Positions 1 to 8,813 of a stretch of DNA of 64,000 bases are shown one piece after another (the first letter of the stretch is position 1; each line of letters begins with the position of its first letter). The translations under genes were made by a program, and so were the position numbers. The notes under the pieces are model-generated. The model saw only the letters and a list, made by a program, of their open reading frames with translations, ran no database searches and was not told the origin of the DNA. Source of the stretch: Ceratorhiza oryzae-sativae (taxonomy: Eukaryota; Basidiomycota; Agaricomycetes; Cantharellales; Ceratobasidiaceae); the NCBI GenBank assembly GCA_030998015.1, contig JARWMV010000001.1, positions 1 to 64,000 on the forward strand, given 5' to 3'.

Positions 1-567
1 TCACAGTAGGCTAGTACAGGGGTACGTCTCAATCCCGAGTGATGAGGAAGAACTCGACCTAATGTCAGAGCTACGACCTGAACAGTAATGTCAAACACCT
101 AGGTGGTGATGACGAGCCTATGGGCAGCGATGCCGGAGGCTTTACTGACAACGTCTAAGGTGGGACGTGCAGTGAGGGTGCGATAAGACGCAAGGGAGTA
201 GGGTAGTAGGTGCACTTGTCCTTAAGAGGACTGGGCAGGGACTATGGACTGGTAGGTCACACAGGTAGTAGAAGGGGTACGACAGGAGGTCGAGTTCTGA
301 GGCTTAAGGCTCTCAGACTCTCCCTTATATATTCATGGCCGAGGCAGTACAAATCAAATACCAGGACCAATAAGAAGCTAATAGTGCCACGTCCCGACAG
401 AGCATTCCGGTAACACCAAACATTGAGTCAACAACAACAAGGTCACGTGACATGAAGGTAGATAAACCGCATATATCTGAATAAACGGGACTTGTCCAAA
501 ACATCATAAAAAAGGAAGTTATAAAATATAGAAAATTCATAATAAAATCGTGGTCATGGTCTAGGCC
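1..567 (+). other. Leader upstream of gag, gypsy element 1
   Basis: I see no convincing gene here. A TATA-like stretch (TTATATATT, about 323-332) and a TCACGTGA-type palindrome near 442 are present. A true 5' LTR identical to the 3' LTR at 9005-9786 is not visible: neither the LTR promoter region nor its GGTCACGACA end occurs before gag. Either the leader is longer than this stretch and the 5' LTR lies left of the window, or the two ends belong to different elements. Confidence 0.35.
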
Positions 568-1698
568 ATGACACAAATATCACTAACCCGACAAGAAGGA
601 AACGTGGACTGGATGGTAAGGTCTATGGAAACATCCAACAAAAATGTCCTCTATGTGGCAAAGAACCAGGACGACCTAAAAGCAGAAATGGGGAACCTGA
701 TAAAAGAATTAAAGGACATCTCCATGGAAATAAACCGGGTACTGGGAATGCAAGAGCGAAAGCTCGAAAGCTTAGAGAAGAAAACTGAAAACACAGAGGA
801 GATCCTAATCGCACTAGAACAACGGGTAACCGATCTAGGAAATGAGCTCCGGAAAACAACTGAAGCAGGAAGGCCAAGGGAAAGGACAGAAGAAACCAGG
901 GGAAGAACTAGGGTGGTCATAGGAAGCCCCTCACGATCCCCCTCAGCTTCCCCAGTACGAACACCTTTTCTGGGAAGAACCTTCCAGGCTGAGTCCACAA
1001 TAAGACCCCGAACAGAACCTCCATCCCAGGCAAACCAACCTACCCTTGCTGCAAACCACACTCCTAAGGAGGCGAGACTAGGGAGACCCAGCAAATTTAA
1101 TGGGAAAAAGGGGAAGGAAGCAGAGAACTTCATAATCAGCATGGAACTTTTCTTTGCTGACTATGACGAATCAGCCTTTGATGACCGAAAAAAGATATCT
1201 GCTGTGCTAATGAACATGGAGGATGGGGAAGCAGCAAACTGGGCACAACCTTACCGCCGGAAACTACTAGCAGGTGAACACATAGGTATTCTTGCATCCT
1301 GGAAGGATTTCAGGAAGGGATTCCTGGATGCTTTTAATGACCCAGTCATAAAGGAAAAGACCATCCGGAAACTAAGGAAATTAACACAGACCAAGAGTGC
1401 ATTGGATTATGCCACCCAATTCCGGATCCTGATCCAAGAGGTAGACTGGAACCAGGAAGCCCTCAAGGACCAATTCAGGGAAGGGTTAAAACCCGAAGTA
1501 CGACAAGAGATCTTAAGGATTGAAGTACTGGCAAATGAGGCTGAAGGTCCATCATATACCTTAGATCAATTAATTGACTTTGCCTGCAAAATGGATGACA
1601 TGCAGTTTGCAAACCAGAAAATGAATACAAGGACCAGCAACTCATCAAATTCAACCTGGGCACCAGCGAAATACAAACAAGGGGGAACAAGCCTTTAG
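568..1698 (+). CDS. Gag polyprotein, Ty3/gypsy element 1
   Basis: A 376-residue capsid-type Gag. The N-terminal 100 residues look coiled-coil (KELKDIS...LESLEKKTENTEEI) and are followed by a Ser/Pro/Arg-rich linker. The retrotransposon gag core (about residues 165-345) has the usual pattern of a PSKFNGKKG start, an ANWAQPY segment and FNDP...KLRKLTQT. In the family this protein forms the virus-like particle that packages element RNA. The frame ends at a TAG (1696-1698) just after a run of five G (1680s), before the zinc knuckle, which lies in another frame at 1737-1919. The knuckle normally belongs to the same Gag protein. The break is therefore either a frameshift mutation or a recoding site. 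Confidence 0.85.
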   Translation: MTQISLTRQEGNVDWMVRSMETSNKNVLYVAKNQDDLKAEMGNLIKELKDISMEINRVLGMQERKLESLEKKTENTEEILIALEQRVTDLGNELRKTTEAGRPRERTEETRGRTRVVIGSPSRSPSASPVRTPFLGRTFQAESTIRPRTEPPSQANQPTLAANHTPKEARLGRPSKFNGKKGKEAENFIISMELFFADYDESAFDDRKKISAVLMNMEDGEAANWAQPYRRKLLAGEHIGILASWKDFRKGFLDAFNDPVIKEKTIRKLRKLTQTKSALDYATQFRILIQEVDWNQEALKDQFREGLKPEVRQEILRIEVLANEAEGPSYTLDQLIDFACKMDDMQFANQKMNTRTSNSSNSTWAPAKYKQGGTSL

Positions 1699-1736
1699 GG
1701 ACCAGCGGCAAACAGGGGAATACCCAAACCAACAAC

Positions 1737-1919
1737 ATGGTAAGGATACCAAACAGTGAAAAGGACAGGCGAAGGAAAGAAGGACTCTGTATCAAATGCG
1801 GTAAATCAGGGCATGTCCTGAAGGAGTGCCGAGGCCAGTGGACCTACGACAAAGCTAAGATACAAGGGAAGGCCAGCAGACAAGTTGAGGAAGAAAGCAG
1901 CTCTGAGTCGGAAAACTAA
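1737..1919 (+). CDS. Gag zinc-knuckle segment, shifted frame
   Basis: A 60-residue ORF with a perfect CX2CX4HX4C knuckle (CIKCGKSGHVLKEC) followed by a basic then acidic tail. It binds element RNA in related Gag proteins. The frame stays open upstream into the end of gag (from about 1681), so it is most simply the C-terminus of Gag displaced by one base at the G5 run. It stops 17 nt before the pol ATG at 1937. Gag, knuckle and pol thus occupy three different frames. I cannot tell decay from programmed frameshifting. Confidence 0.7.
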   Translation: MVRIPNSEKDRRRKEGLCIKCGKSGHVLKECRGQWTYDKAKIQGKASRQVEEESSSESEN

Positions 1920-1936
1920 TTGGTCCTACCACTTCC

Positions 1937-4900
1937 ATGTTGGAGGACCCCAATATAACCCCTACCGCAGATGTATGTTACCTCAAGAAGTCTAGTAATC
2001 AATCAATAATATACACTACGGTAGAGGGAATCATGGAACCAGCTAAAACGCTGATTGACTCAGGATCTTCAACCAACTTCATCGATAAGGCCTATTCAAG
2101 GGAAAAAGGGATTCCAACCACTCCCCTCAAACACAAGAAATCAATTGTGGCCATTGATGGAAATGAAATCAAGGATGCCATAGAAGAAAGGGCAGAACTA
2201 AACATCGAAGTGGAAGGGAAGACACTAAAATGCTCCCTTTATGTAATGACCCTAGGTGACACAGACATAGTCCTAGGGAAAGAATGGCTTGAAGAAGCAG
2301 AACCTATCATAGATTGGAAAGACCTTACCATCTCATACCCAGACGAAATCAAGGCAAGGGCAGCAAGTGAAAGCCTACAAATCCCAGAAGAATTTAGGGA
2401 TTTTGAAGACCTATTTGGGGAAGAAGGTTTCCGAGAACTTCCACCCCACCGAGGTAACCTAGACTTCAAAATGGACCTGATCGAGGGAGCGGAGCTGCCA
2501 AAGCCTGCAAAGAGGTACAGTATGTCACCAGCAGAAACAAAGGCGCTCAGGGAGTACCTAGAGGAGGAACTAAGAAACGGGAAAATAAGGCCCAGCCAGT
2601 CAGTTGTAGCTGCACCCTGTTTCTATGTGAACAAAGCAGATGGAGGGCTTAGGTTGGTAGTCGACTACCGTAAGATGAATGACATCACCAAGCCAGACAG
2701 GTTTCCACTTCCAATCCAAATAGAATTGATTGAGAGACTGAAGGATGCAACCATCTATTCAAAAATGGATGTTCGATGGGGGTTCAACAACATCAGGGTA
2801 AAAGAGGGAGACGAATGGAAAACAGCTTTCAGGACAGGAGAAGGCCAGTTTGAATGCTTGGTCATGCCATTCGGAGTAAAAGAAGGACCAAGAACCTTTA
2901 CCAGGTTCATGATGGAAAAGTTCCGTGACATAATAGACGATTATGTGGTAATCTACATGGACGATGTACTAGTGTTTTCCAGAAACAGGGAAGAACACGT
3001 ACAACATGTCAGGGAAGTGTTAAGAAGAATGAGGGAAAACCACCTCTTCCTCAAACCACACAAGTGTCAGTTCTTTGTGAAGGAGGTAAGCTTCATTGGA
3101 ATTGTCATATCCCCAGAAGGGATATCGATGGAAAAGGAAAAGGTAAAGGCAGTTCTAGAATGGCCAGAACCTAACACAGTAAAAGAAGTCCAAGCCTTCC
3201 TAGGCTTCGTGGGGTTCTATAGAAGGTGGATAGAGAAGTTTAGTACCTTAGCCAAACCCCTCACAGATCTCACCCAAAAAGATGTCAAATTCCTGTGGGA
3301 AAGAAAACAACAGGAAGCATTTGAAGCTATCAAAGAAGCAGTAGCAAGAGAACCGGTCCTGATCCACCCAAACCCAAACAGGCCATACATACTGGAAACA
3401 GACGCCTCAGGAGTGGCCATGGGGGCGGTACTAAGCCAAAAGGGTGATGACAACCGATTGCATCCAATTGCCTTCCTATCGAAGAGCTTCACCCCACCAG
3501 AGAAAAATTATGACACCTACGACAAGGAGTTGCTTGCAATTGTTAGGTCCTTAGAGCACTGGAGGTTATACTTAGAAGGGACAGAGGAACCTATTGTGAT
3601 ATACACTGACCATAGGAACCTCCAGTACTGGCAAAATGCCCAGATGTGGAATAGAAGGCATGCCAGATGGTATCTCACTCTGGCACCCTTCAATTTTCAG
3701 ATTGTGTATAGACCAGGGAAACTCTCACAGAAGCCAGATGCCCTTTCCAGAAGGAGCGACCATGGGGATACCCCTATGGAACCACAGATCATGATTCCAG
3801 AAGAAAAGTTCATAGGTTTCATGGCAGAAGTACAGGGGAATTTCTGGGAAGAGCTTAAAGAAGCTCAGGAAGAAGACGAATCTATCAGATCCTTAAGGCT
3901 GAGTGTGGCAAATAAAGAACAACTACCGCCCTCAGTACAGAAGGAATTTAGACAGTATGAAATGAAGGAGGGCCTATTAAGGTATGACAATAGGCTCTAC
4001 ATCCCAGATGACAAGGACTTGAGGTTGAGTCTCCTTGAGGAGTGCCATGACACCCCAGTGGCAGGTCATCAGGGACAAGCCCGAACACTAGAATTACTAT
4101 CAAGGGATTACTATTGGCCAGGAATGAAGGCCCAAGTAAACCAATACGTGGAATCTTGCAAAACGTGTCAAAGAAGCAAAGGACACAAACAAGGCACTCC
4201 CCTGAAGTCCTTACCAATCCCATGGAAACCATGGGCAGATGTCGCATATGATTTCATCGTCAAATTACCTGTCTCAAAGGGGTACAACAGTATCTTGACA
4301 GTTGTAGATTGCTTCTCCCGGCAGGCCCATTTTGTACCATGTCTGGAGAGCACCAATGCAGAAGAACTGGCAGAAATATTCATAAGGGAAGTATGGAGAC
4401 ATCACGGGACCCCAGAAACCACTGTCTCAGACCGAGGGCCAACCTTTAACAGCCAATTCCTAAAAGCCCTATACAAAGGAATTGGGACAAAGCCCAGATT
4501 CTCCACTGCTTTCCATCCAGAAACAGATGGTCTGTCGGAAAGGACAAATCAATGGGTAGAAGGGTTCTTAAGAACCTTCTGCAATTATAGACAAGATGAT
4601 TGGGTAAAATGGTTACCCATTGCCGAATTCTGCCATAACAACCACGTAAATGCTACAACAGGACAAACCCCATTTGAAACAGTATATGGAAAAAACCCAA
4701 GATGGGTTGTCCGAGAGGGAGAAGAACCATCTGAGGCACCCGCTGCAGACAACATGCGTAATCAAATGGAAAAGGTATGGGATGAGGCAAGAGCCTCAAT
4801 GGAATTACACCAACAAATGGAAAAGAAAGGGAGGGAATTCAAGGTAGGAGACAAGGTTTGGCTGCTCCTAACAAACCTCTCGTCCAAGAGACCCTCCAAG

Positions 4901-5350
4901 AAACTGGACAACCGAAAAGGGGGGCCCTTTGAAATCACAGAAAAGATCTCATCCCATGCATATCGCCTGGACCTACCTAAAACCATACGTGTACACAATG
5001 TATTCCATGTAAATCTCCTCTCGCCATTCACAGAAGATAAAGACTTCCGAAGAAGGCAGGCCAAACCACCACCAATCATAACGGAAAAAGGAGAGGAGGA
5101 ATACGAGGTGGACCACATTGCAAATTATGAATGGCGGAATGGCGAGCTGTTTTACCAAATCAGATGGAAGGGCTACGACCCAATAGAAGACACAATGGAA
5201 CGTGCCAGCAAGTTTGCTGACATGAAAGAGGTTCTAAATGACTTGCAAAGGCGCTTACCAGACGCACCAATGCCAGTCAAGACAAGTCAGCACTCAGGTG
5301 ACTCGAAAGGCAGGCCAAAGAGAACCAAACGAGGATCTGGAAAGCTTTAA
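1937..5350 (+). CDS. Pol polyprotein (PR-RT-RNase H-IN-chromodomain), Ty3/gypsy element 1
   Basis: An uninterrupted 1137-residue Pol. Order: aspartic protease with LIDSGSSTNF (about residue 40); reverse transcriptase with the LVVDYRKMN and VIYMDDVLVFS (YMDD) motifs; RNase H with ETDASGVAMGAVL and YTDHRNL; integrase with the H-H-C-C zinc domain (ECHDTPVAGHQGQ to CKTCQRS); the integrase catalytic core (VDCFSRQAHF, VSDRGPTFNS and HPETDGLSERTNQ); a GPF/Y-like segment (KGGPFEI); and a C-terminal chromodomain (DHIANYEWRNGELFYQIRWK). Chromodomains of chromoviruses direct integration to marked chromatin. All catalytic residues are visible, so the enzyme may be functional. The ATG follows the zinc-knuckle ORF by 17 nt. 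The same frame is open again straight after the TAA, into ORF3. Confidence 0.93.
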   Translation: MLEDPNITPTADVCYLKKSSNQSIIYTTVEGIMEPAKTLIDSGSSTNFIDKAYSREKGIPTTPLKHKKSIVAIDGNEIKDAIEERAELNIEVEGKTLKCSLYVMTLGDTDIVLGKEWLEEAEPIIDWKDLTISYPDEIKARAASESLQIPEEFRDFEDLFGEEGFRELPPHRGNLDFKMDLIEGAELPKPAKRYSMSPAETKALREYLEEELRNGKIRPSQSVVAAPCFYVNKADGGLRLVVDYRKMNDITKPDRFPLPIQIELIERLKDATIYSKMDVRWGFNNIRVKEGDEWKTAFRTGEGQFECLVMPFGVKEGPRTFTRFMMEKFRDIIDDYVVIYMDDVLVFSRNREEHVQHVREVLRRMRENHLFLKPHKCQFFVKEVSFIGIVISPEGISMEKEKVKAVLEWPEPNTVKEVQAFLGFVGFYRRWIEKFSTLAKPLTDLTQKDVKFLWERKQQEAFEAIKEAVAREPVLIHPNPNRPYILETDASGVAMGAVLSQKGDDNRLHPIAFLSKSFTPPEKNYDTYDKELLAIVRSLEHWRLYLEGTEEPIVIYTDHRNLQYWQNAQMWNRRHARWYLTLAPFNFQIVYRPGKLSQKPDALSRRSDHGDTPMEPQIMIPEEKFIGFMAEVQGNFWEELKEAQEEDESIRSLRLSVANKEQLPPSVQKEFRQYEMKEGLLRYDNRLYIPDDKDLRLSLLEECHDTPVAGHQGQARTLELLSRDYYWPGMKAQVNQYVESCKTCQRSKGHKQGTPLKSLPIPWKPWADVAYDFIVKLPVSKGYNSILTVVDCFSRQAHFVPCLESTNAEELAEIFIREVWRHHGTPETTVSDRGPTFNSQFLKALYKGIGTKPRFSTAFHPETDGLSERTNQWVEGFLRTFCNYRQDDWVKWLPIAEFCHNNHVNATTGQTPFETVYGKNPRWVVREGEEPSEAPAADNMRNQMEKVWDEARASMELHQQMEKKGREFKVGDKVWLLLTNLSSKRPSKKLDNRKGGPFEITEKISSHAYRLDLPKTIRVHNVFHVNLLSPFTEDKDFRRRQAKPPPIITEKGEEEYEVDHIANYEWRNGELFYQIRWKGYDPIEDTMERASKFADMKEVLNDLQRRLPDAPMPVKTSQHSGDSKGRPKRTKRGSGKL

Positions 5351-6253
5351 AAGGAGCCATCCAGGATACCCAAGAAGGCCAGAGCCTGCTCTACTACCTC
5401 ACTTGCACCACAACACACCTGCGAAACCCCAAAAGCATGCCTTTCGTCACTCACCCAATCGCACATCCCAACCGTTACACCCCACTTGCCGAAAATCAGG
5501 TGGCCCCACTTCGGCAGCCACCCACCCAGGCGGCCAGCACCCTACCCTGGCAGGGAAAATCGTCCTAAACCAGGGATGTACTGCTCCAGTGTGGAAGACG
5601 CCCAGAGGTACGCCGAACGACTGTTGCCAGGGGCTAACCTAGTGTACATCCCAAAGAAGTTAAGGGATGAAAGGAACTGGATTGACGATGACAAGTACCT
5701 GGATCCCAGGTTAGGGGTCCTGACATGGCATGGAAGCCGGAAGCCAACGACGAGAAACGCCTTGTTAAGAACACCGATGTATGTCGTCGACAATATCGTG
5801 GGACCAACAGTCGACGTGGTGACCAAGGCAGCAAGGCAACAGAGGAGGGCCACAGGCCAAATGGCAGACGGAGGGGACTGGGAGGTGGAGCGCCGGGCAA
5901 AGGCACTGTTGGAGCAGTGGAAGCTGGCACCGGCGGCACCGTATGTGGGACTGCTTGAGGCCACTACCACTGATGAAATGTTTACTGCCATCAGGTTGAA
6001 GGAAGCAAACTTGGCCGACTTCCGTAACTGGGTGAAGGTACGCCCAAACCTGCACGGTTACGACACAGATATGTCGAGCCTCACGGCAAGCCTGGAGTCC
6101 CTGGTGGTGAAGGAGGAGGAGCCGAGAGTAACGATAAAGGAACCAACCCCGGACCCGGCCCAAGAGGGAGTCCAAACGGATTGGGCCAAATGGGAGGATG
6201 AGCTGGCGGGCGCCTTGGAGGAAGTGCCCCTGCTGGCCCCGGAGCCCCTGTGA
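5351..6253 (+). CDS. ORF3 downstream of and in frame with pol, function unknown
   Basis: An open frame of 300 codons in the same frame as pol, separated from it only by the TAA at 5348-5350. The first ATG is at 5576, which would give a 225-residue protein. Alternatively it is made as a Pol extension by reading through the stop. The first 70 codons are Pro/His/Thr-rich. The rest looks globular (MYCSSVEDAQRYAERLLPG, VYIPKKLRDERNWIDDDKYL) and ends in an acidic tail (WAKWEDELAGALEEVPLLAP). I see no known domain. Extra ORFs after pol are uncommon in gypsy elements and can be envelope-like, but no signal peptide or membrane segment is visible here. Confidence 0.6.
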   Translation, partial: KEPSRIPKKARACSTTSLAPQHTCETPKACLSSLTQSHIPTVTPHLPKIRWPHFGSHPPRRPAPYPGRENRPKPGMYCSSVEDAQRYAERLLPGANLVYIPKKLRDERNWIDDDKYLDPRLGVLTWHGSRKPTTRNALLRTPMYVVDNIVGPTVDVVTKAARQQRRATGQMADGGDWEVERRAKALLEQWKLAPAAPYVGLLEATTTDEMFTAIRLKEANLADFRNWVKVRPNLHGYDTDMSSLTASLESLVVKEEEPRVTIKEPTPDPAQEGVQTDWAKWEDELAGALEEVPLLAPEPL

Positions 6254-6515
6254 TTATCGGGCCTATCACACGTTTTTTTGGAATGTCTTAAGAATAATTT
6301 TCATAATCATATAATAATACATTTCAAAATGTTTCTATTTTTTCTTGCCCTTGAGGGGCCGGGTATAGGGTTTTTTTGCCTTCTTATCCTTCCTAGTAGT
6401 ACGGGCCAGAACCACCGGCCCGGTTCTCAGGCAACAGCCAGGGGGCCTCCCCCCCTGGGAGATCGGCCATATAGTTCTGGAAACACCAGAACCAGAAGCC
6501 GCAAAGGGTGAGGCC

Positions 6516-6872
6516 TCAAACAACAGGGGCCGAGCCCTCCTCAAAAAACTCAGCAAGGGCAGTCTGGTGTTGCCGCTCCTCAAATAACCGGCAGTCCTGA
6601 TCAACGAGCGCCCAGACACGCTCAAGGGTGGCCTCATGGGCCCGACCATCAAGGAGGATGCGCTCTTCTACAGAACAAGTTAGCTACGTGAGAGAACGAC
6701 GAAGAACGAACACACATACCGGCACCCCACAGAAGAACCAGTCCCCAACACCTTGATAGAAGTCTTCAAGGGAGGCGTCGCACACGGCATCACAGTAGGC
6801 GCAGTACTCCCCCTCAGGGAGAGACCAGCAGGTGCAGTCAAGGGGATTGTAGTTAAGGGAAATAACACGCAT
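6516..6872 (-). CDS. Small spliced Cys-rich ORF, antisense, divergent to Rep
   Basis: Exon 1 (6872-6720, 51 codons) encodes a Cys-rich start with CTCW, CAYCDAVCD and WFFCG. A textbook fungal intron follows: GTATGT donor at 6719, a GCTAAC branch site and TAG/AG acceptors near 6663-6668. With the acceptor at 6663, exon 2 (6662-6516) continues in frame with an acidic helical stretch (ERVWALVDQDCRLFEERQ) to a TGA, 99 residues in all. With the TAG five bases earlier, a different frame runs to 6335 and ends in a Lys-rich tail. I cannot decide between the two. The gene points away from Rep with about 490 bp between the starts. No family recognised. Confidence 0.4.
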
Positions 6873-6990
6873 AGTAAAGACGGGATGAGGAAGGAAAACA
6901 ACAAAACCACAAACATTAAAAAATCACGGTGCAACACAATAACGTGCACAAACATCAAAACAAGGTCTGGTCAGGTGACACCAACAGACA

Positions 6991-7115
6991 TGTGACCATC
7001 TGCCAGAAAACAAACAACAAAGCACGGAATCACATGACCTAGCCTAGTCACGTGACCACCTGCCAGAAAACAAACAACAAAGCACAGGAATCACATGACC
7101 TAGCCTAGTCACGTG
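6991..7115. repeat. Two tandem copies of a 62-63 bp repeat upstream of Rep
   Basis: Two near-identical direct copies, about 6991-7052 and 7053-7115, share GTGACCA(T/C)CTGCCAG, AAACAAACAACAAAGCAC and CACATGACCTAGCCTAGTCA. Each joint holds a CACATG or CACGTG palindrome. They lie between the divergent starts of the antisense ORF and Rep, where regulatory or Rep-binding repeats would be expected. Confidence 0.75.
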
Positions 7116-7366
7116 AATATACGCTATCCCCTAACTACCGGAGGGGTCGGAGAGGGGGCACCGACCGAAGTGGGGGAGCGGAGGCCCCGAGCGTAGCGAG
7201 GATCAAGGCCGACGCGGAGGAACGGATGGGAGGGCACCCCTCGGAGATGCGTCATCACCAAATAAGGTCATGTGATCACAACAAATGCAAGACGGAGTCA
7301 TGTGACAATTAAAACGGACCTTGCAGCTTATATAGACAAGCACAAGGCCCGAGATAACCCGCTCTC
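7116..7366 (+). promoter_or_regulatory. Presumed Rep promoter region
   Basis: A GC-rich stretch (7138-7250) includes a potential hairpin GGTCGG/CCGACC (about 7146-7166). It is followed by ATGTGA palindromes and a clean TATA box (TTATATAG, 7328-7335). A TATA box here would start transcription near 7360, so the second in-frame ATG (7409) is a good candidate for the used start. I find no TAATATTAC-type nicking site of CRESS viruses. Confidence 0.4.
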
Positions 7367-8695
7367 ATGCTCTCTTCCCAGTCCCCAAATACCTCTAAAA
7401 CTGTAAACATGCTAAGCGGAAATGGATCGAACGCGGCAACACCCCAGCCAAGCGGATCAAGCGAAGGGCGGAGGTCGGCGTCGCCATCGCCAGCGCCCTC
7501 GGTATCAAGCCGAGCCCCCTCACCCGCTTCTATGCGGCCTACGCCGACGGATCGAGGGTCCGAAGAGCTGACCGAAACCGTGCCGGCCCCTCGGTTCCGC
7601 GTCCAGACCAGGGCGGTGCTGCTGACCTGGTCGAAGCTACACGATCAGCCCTCAAGTGGGCTCGTCGCCCGATACGAGGCGTTCTGCGCCAAACGGCCAA
7701 ATCATTGGGCGACTTTGGCAGTGGTGGAACGCCACAACCCCGAGGAACCGAACTACGACCCGGCCCGGCCCCTCCATGTCCACGCCCTCTCCATCAGTCA
7801 GGAGCGGAAGGGCGGCTGGAACACCCAGAACACCCGGTTCTGGGACTTCGAGGGGCAACACCCCAACATCCTGCCAAAGGACCTCAAGGACGGACCAGGA
7901 GGCAACCCAGCAAGGGATGCCTTCAACTATCTTTGGAAGGACGTTGGAGCTAATGGCGAGGAGATAGAGGACCTGATGGCGGGGGACCTGACCTTGGAAA
8001 GGTTGGAGGAGATTTTGGTAAAGGGAAAGGGTGGAAAAAGGTCAAGGATGGAGGCAGACTTGGAGGATGGGACGGAGATTGTTGCCTCAGCAACAAAACA
8101 GGAGTACTACCAGGCGTTCAAGCGCCTCCGCCCCCTCCAGATGGTGACGACGTGGAACTCGGTACGAGCATATGCCGAGTACACATACAAGGAAGACCAG
8201 GGTTGCATGCCTGCAATCCCTGTGGAGTTAGAGGTCCCAGAAGACCGGGAGCACATCGACCGAGCAGACAGATGGTTTGCCGAGGAAGTCGAGAAGAAGG
8301 GAAGAGGGGTGCGCCATCGCATCCTGGTGATAGAAGGAGAAACTGGAACGGGGAAAACGGCATATGCACGATCCAAGGGCTGCCACAGCCGGATGTGCAA
8401 TGTGTGGAATATGGGCAACTTGTCGGAAGATGCCGACATTTGGATCCTGGATGACATGGTCCAGTCGAACGGGAAGTACTCGCTCAAGGCCCTGAGCCAG
8501 TACGAGGCGGATTTCACAGGCAGGTACGCGCATGTGAAATCGATGAAGGTACGGCCAACAGTCATTCTGGGAAATAGCCGGTCGGCAATCATGAAATGTT
8601 GGTCGGACATAGAGGGGGAAGAAGGGGACCTATGGGTATCAAGAAATGTGGAATGGGTGTATGCAGGAGGAAAGCCATTCTTTGTATTCCCTTAG
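7367..8695 (+). CDS. CRESS-DNA-virus-type replication initiator (Rep), HUH endonuclease plus SF3 helicase
   Basis: An intact 442-residue ORF (428 from the second ATG at 7409). After a Ser/Pro-rich head of about 75 residues come the rolling-circle motifs: motif I in the region RAVLLTWSKL; motif II PLHVHALSIS (HVH metal ligands); the geminivirus Rep-like FWDFEGQHPNI; and motif III FNYLWKDV, with the nicking Tyr and Lys (YxxK). The helicase half has Walker A GETGTGKT, Walker B DIWILDDM and motif C VILGN. In viruses this protein nicks the origin and drives rolling-circle replication. The FEGQHPNI element and motif spacing place it nearest geminivirus/genomovirus Reps. It has its own TATA box and no disabling mutation in 1.3 kb, and it lies between pol and the 3' LTR of a retrotransposon. 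No capsid gene was recognised. It could be a captured gene used by the element, or an endogenous viral copy under selection. Confidence 0.88.
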   Translation: MLSSQSPNTSKTVNMLSGNGSNAATPQPSGSSEGRRSASPSPAPSVSSRAPSPASMRPTPTDRGSEELTETVPAPRFRVQTRAVLLTWSKLHDQPSSGLVARYEAFCAKRPNHWATLAVVERHNPEEPNYDPARPLHVHALSISQERKGGWNTQNTRFWDFEGQHPNILPKDLKDGPGGNPARDAFNYLWKDVGANGEEIEDLMAGDLTLERLEEILVKGKGGKRSRMEADLEDGTEIVASATKQEYYQAFKRLRPLQMVTTWNSVRAYAEYTYKEDQGCMPAIPVELEVPEDREHIDRADRWFAEEVEKKGRGVRHRILVIEGETGTGKTAYARSKGCHSRMCNVWNMGNLSEDADIWILDDMVQSNGKYSLKALSQYEADFTGRYAHVKSMKVRPTVILGNSRSAIMKCWSDIEGEEGDLWVSRNVEWVYAGGKPFFVFP

Positions 8696-8813
8696 AATAA
8701 TTTATGGTACTGTACAACTTCTGCTATGCCCATCCAAACAGTTGGGGCTTTCTGAGAAGAAGCAGACAAATCCTCACCCCTAAATAACCTCCACAACAAA
8801 GAAAAGAAAAACA

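Noticed and set aside
1..567. 5' LTR of the left gypsy element
   Set aside because: It shares no stretch with the 3' LTR at 9005-9786. A GGTCACGTGACA near 441-452 only resembles its end.
6254..7366. CRESS origin nonanucleotide
   Set aside because: Only loose AT-rich resemblances (for example ATAATAATAC near 6312) without a stem.
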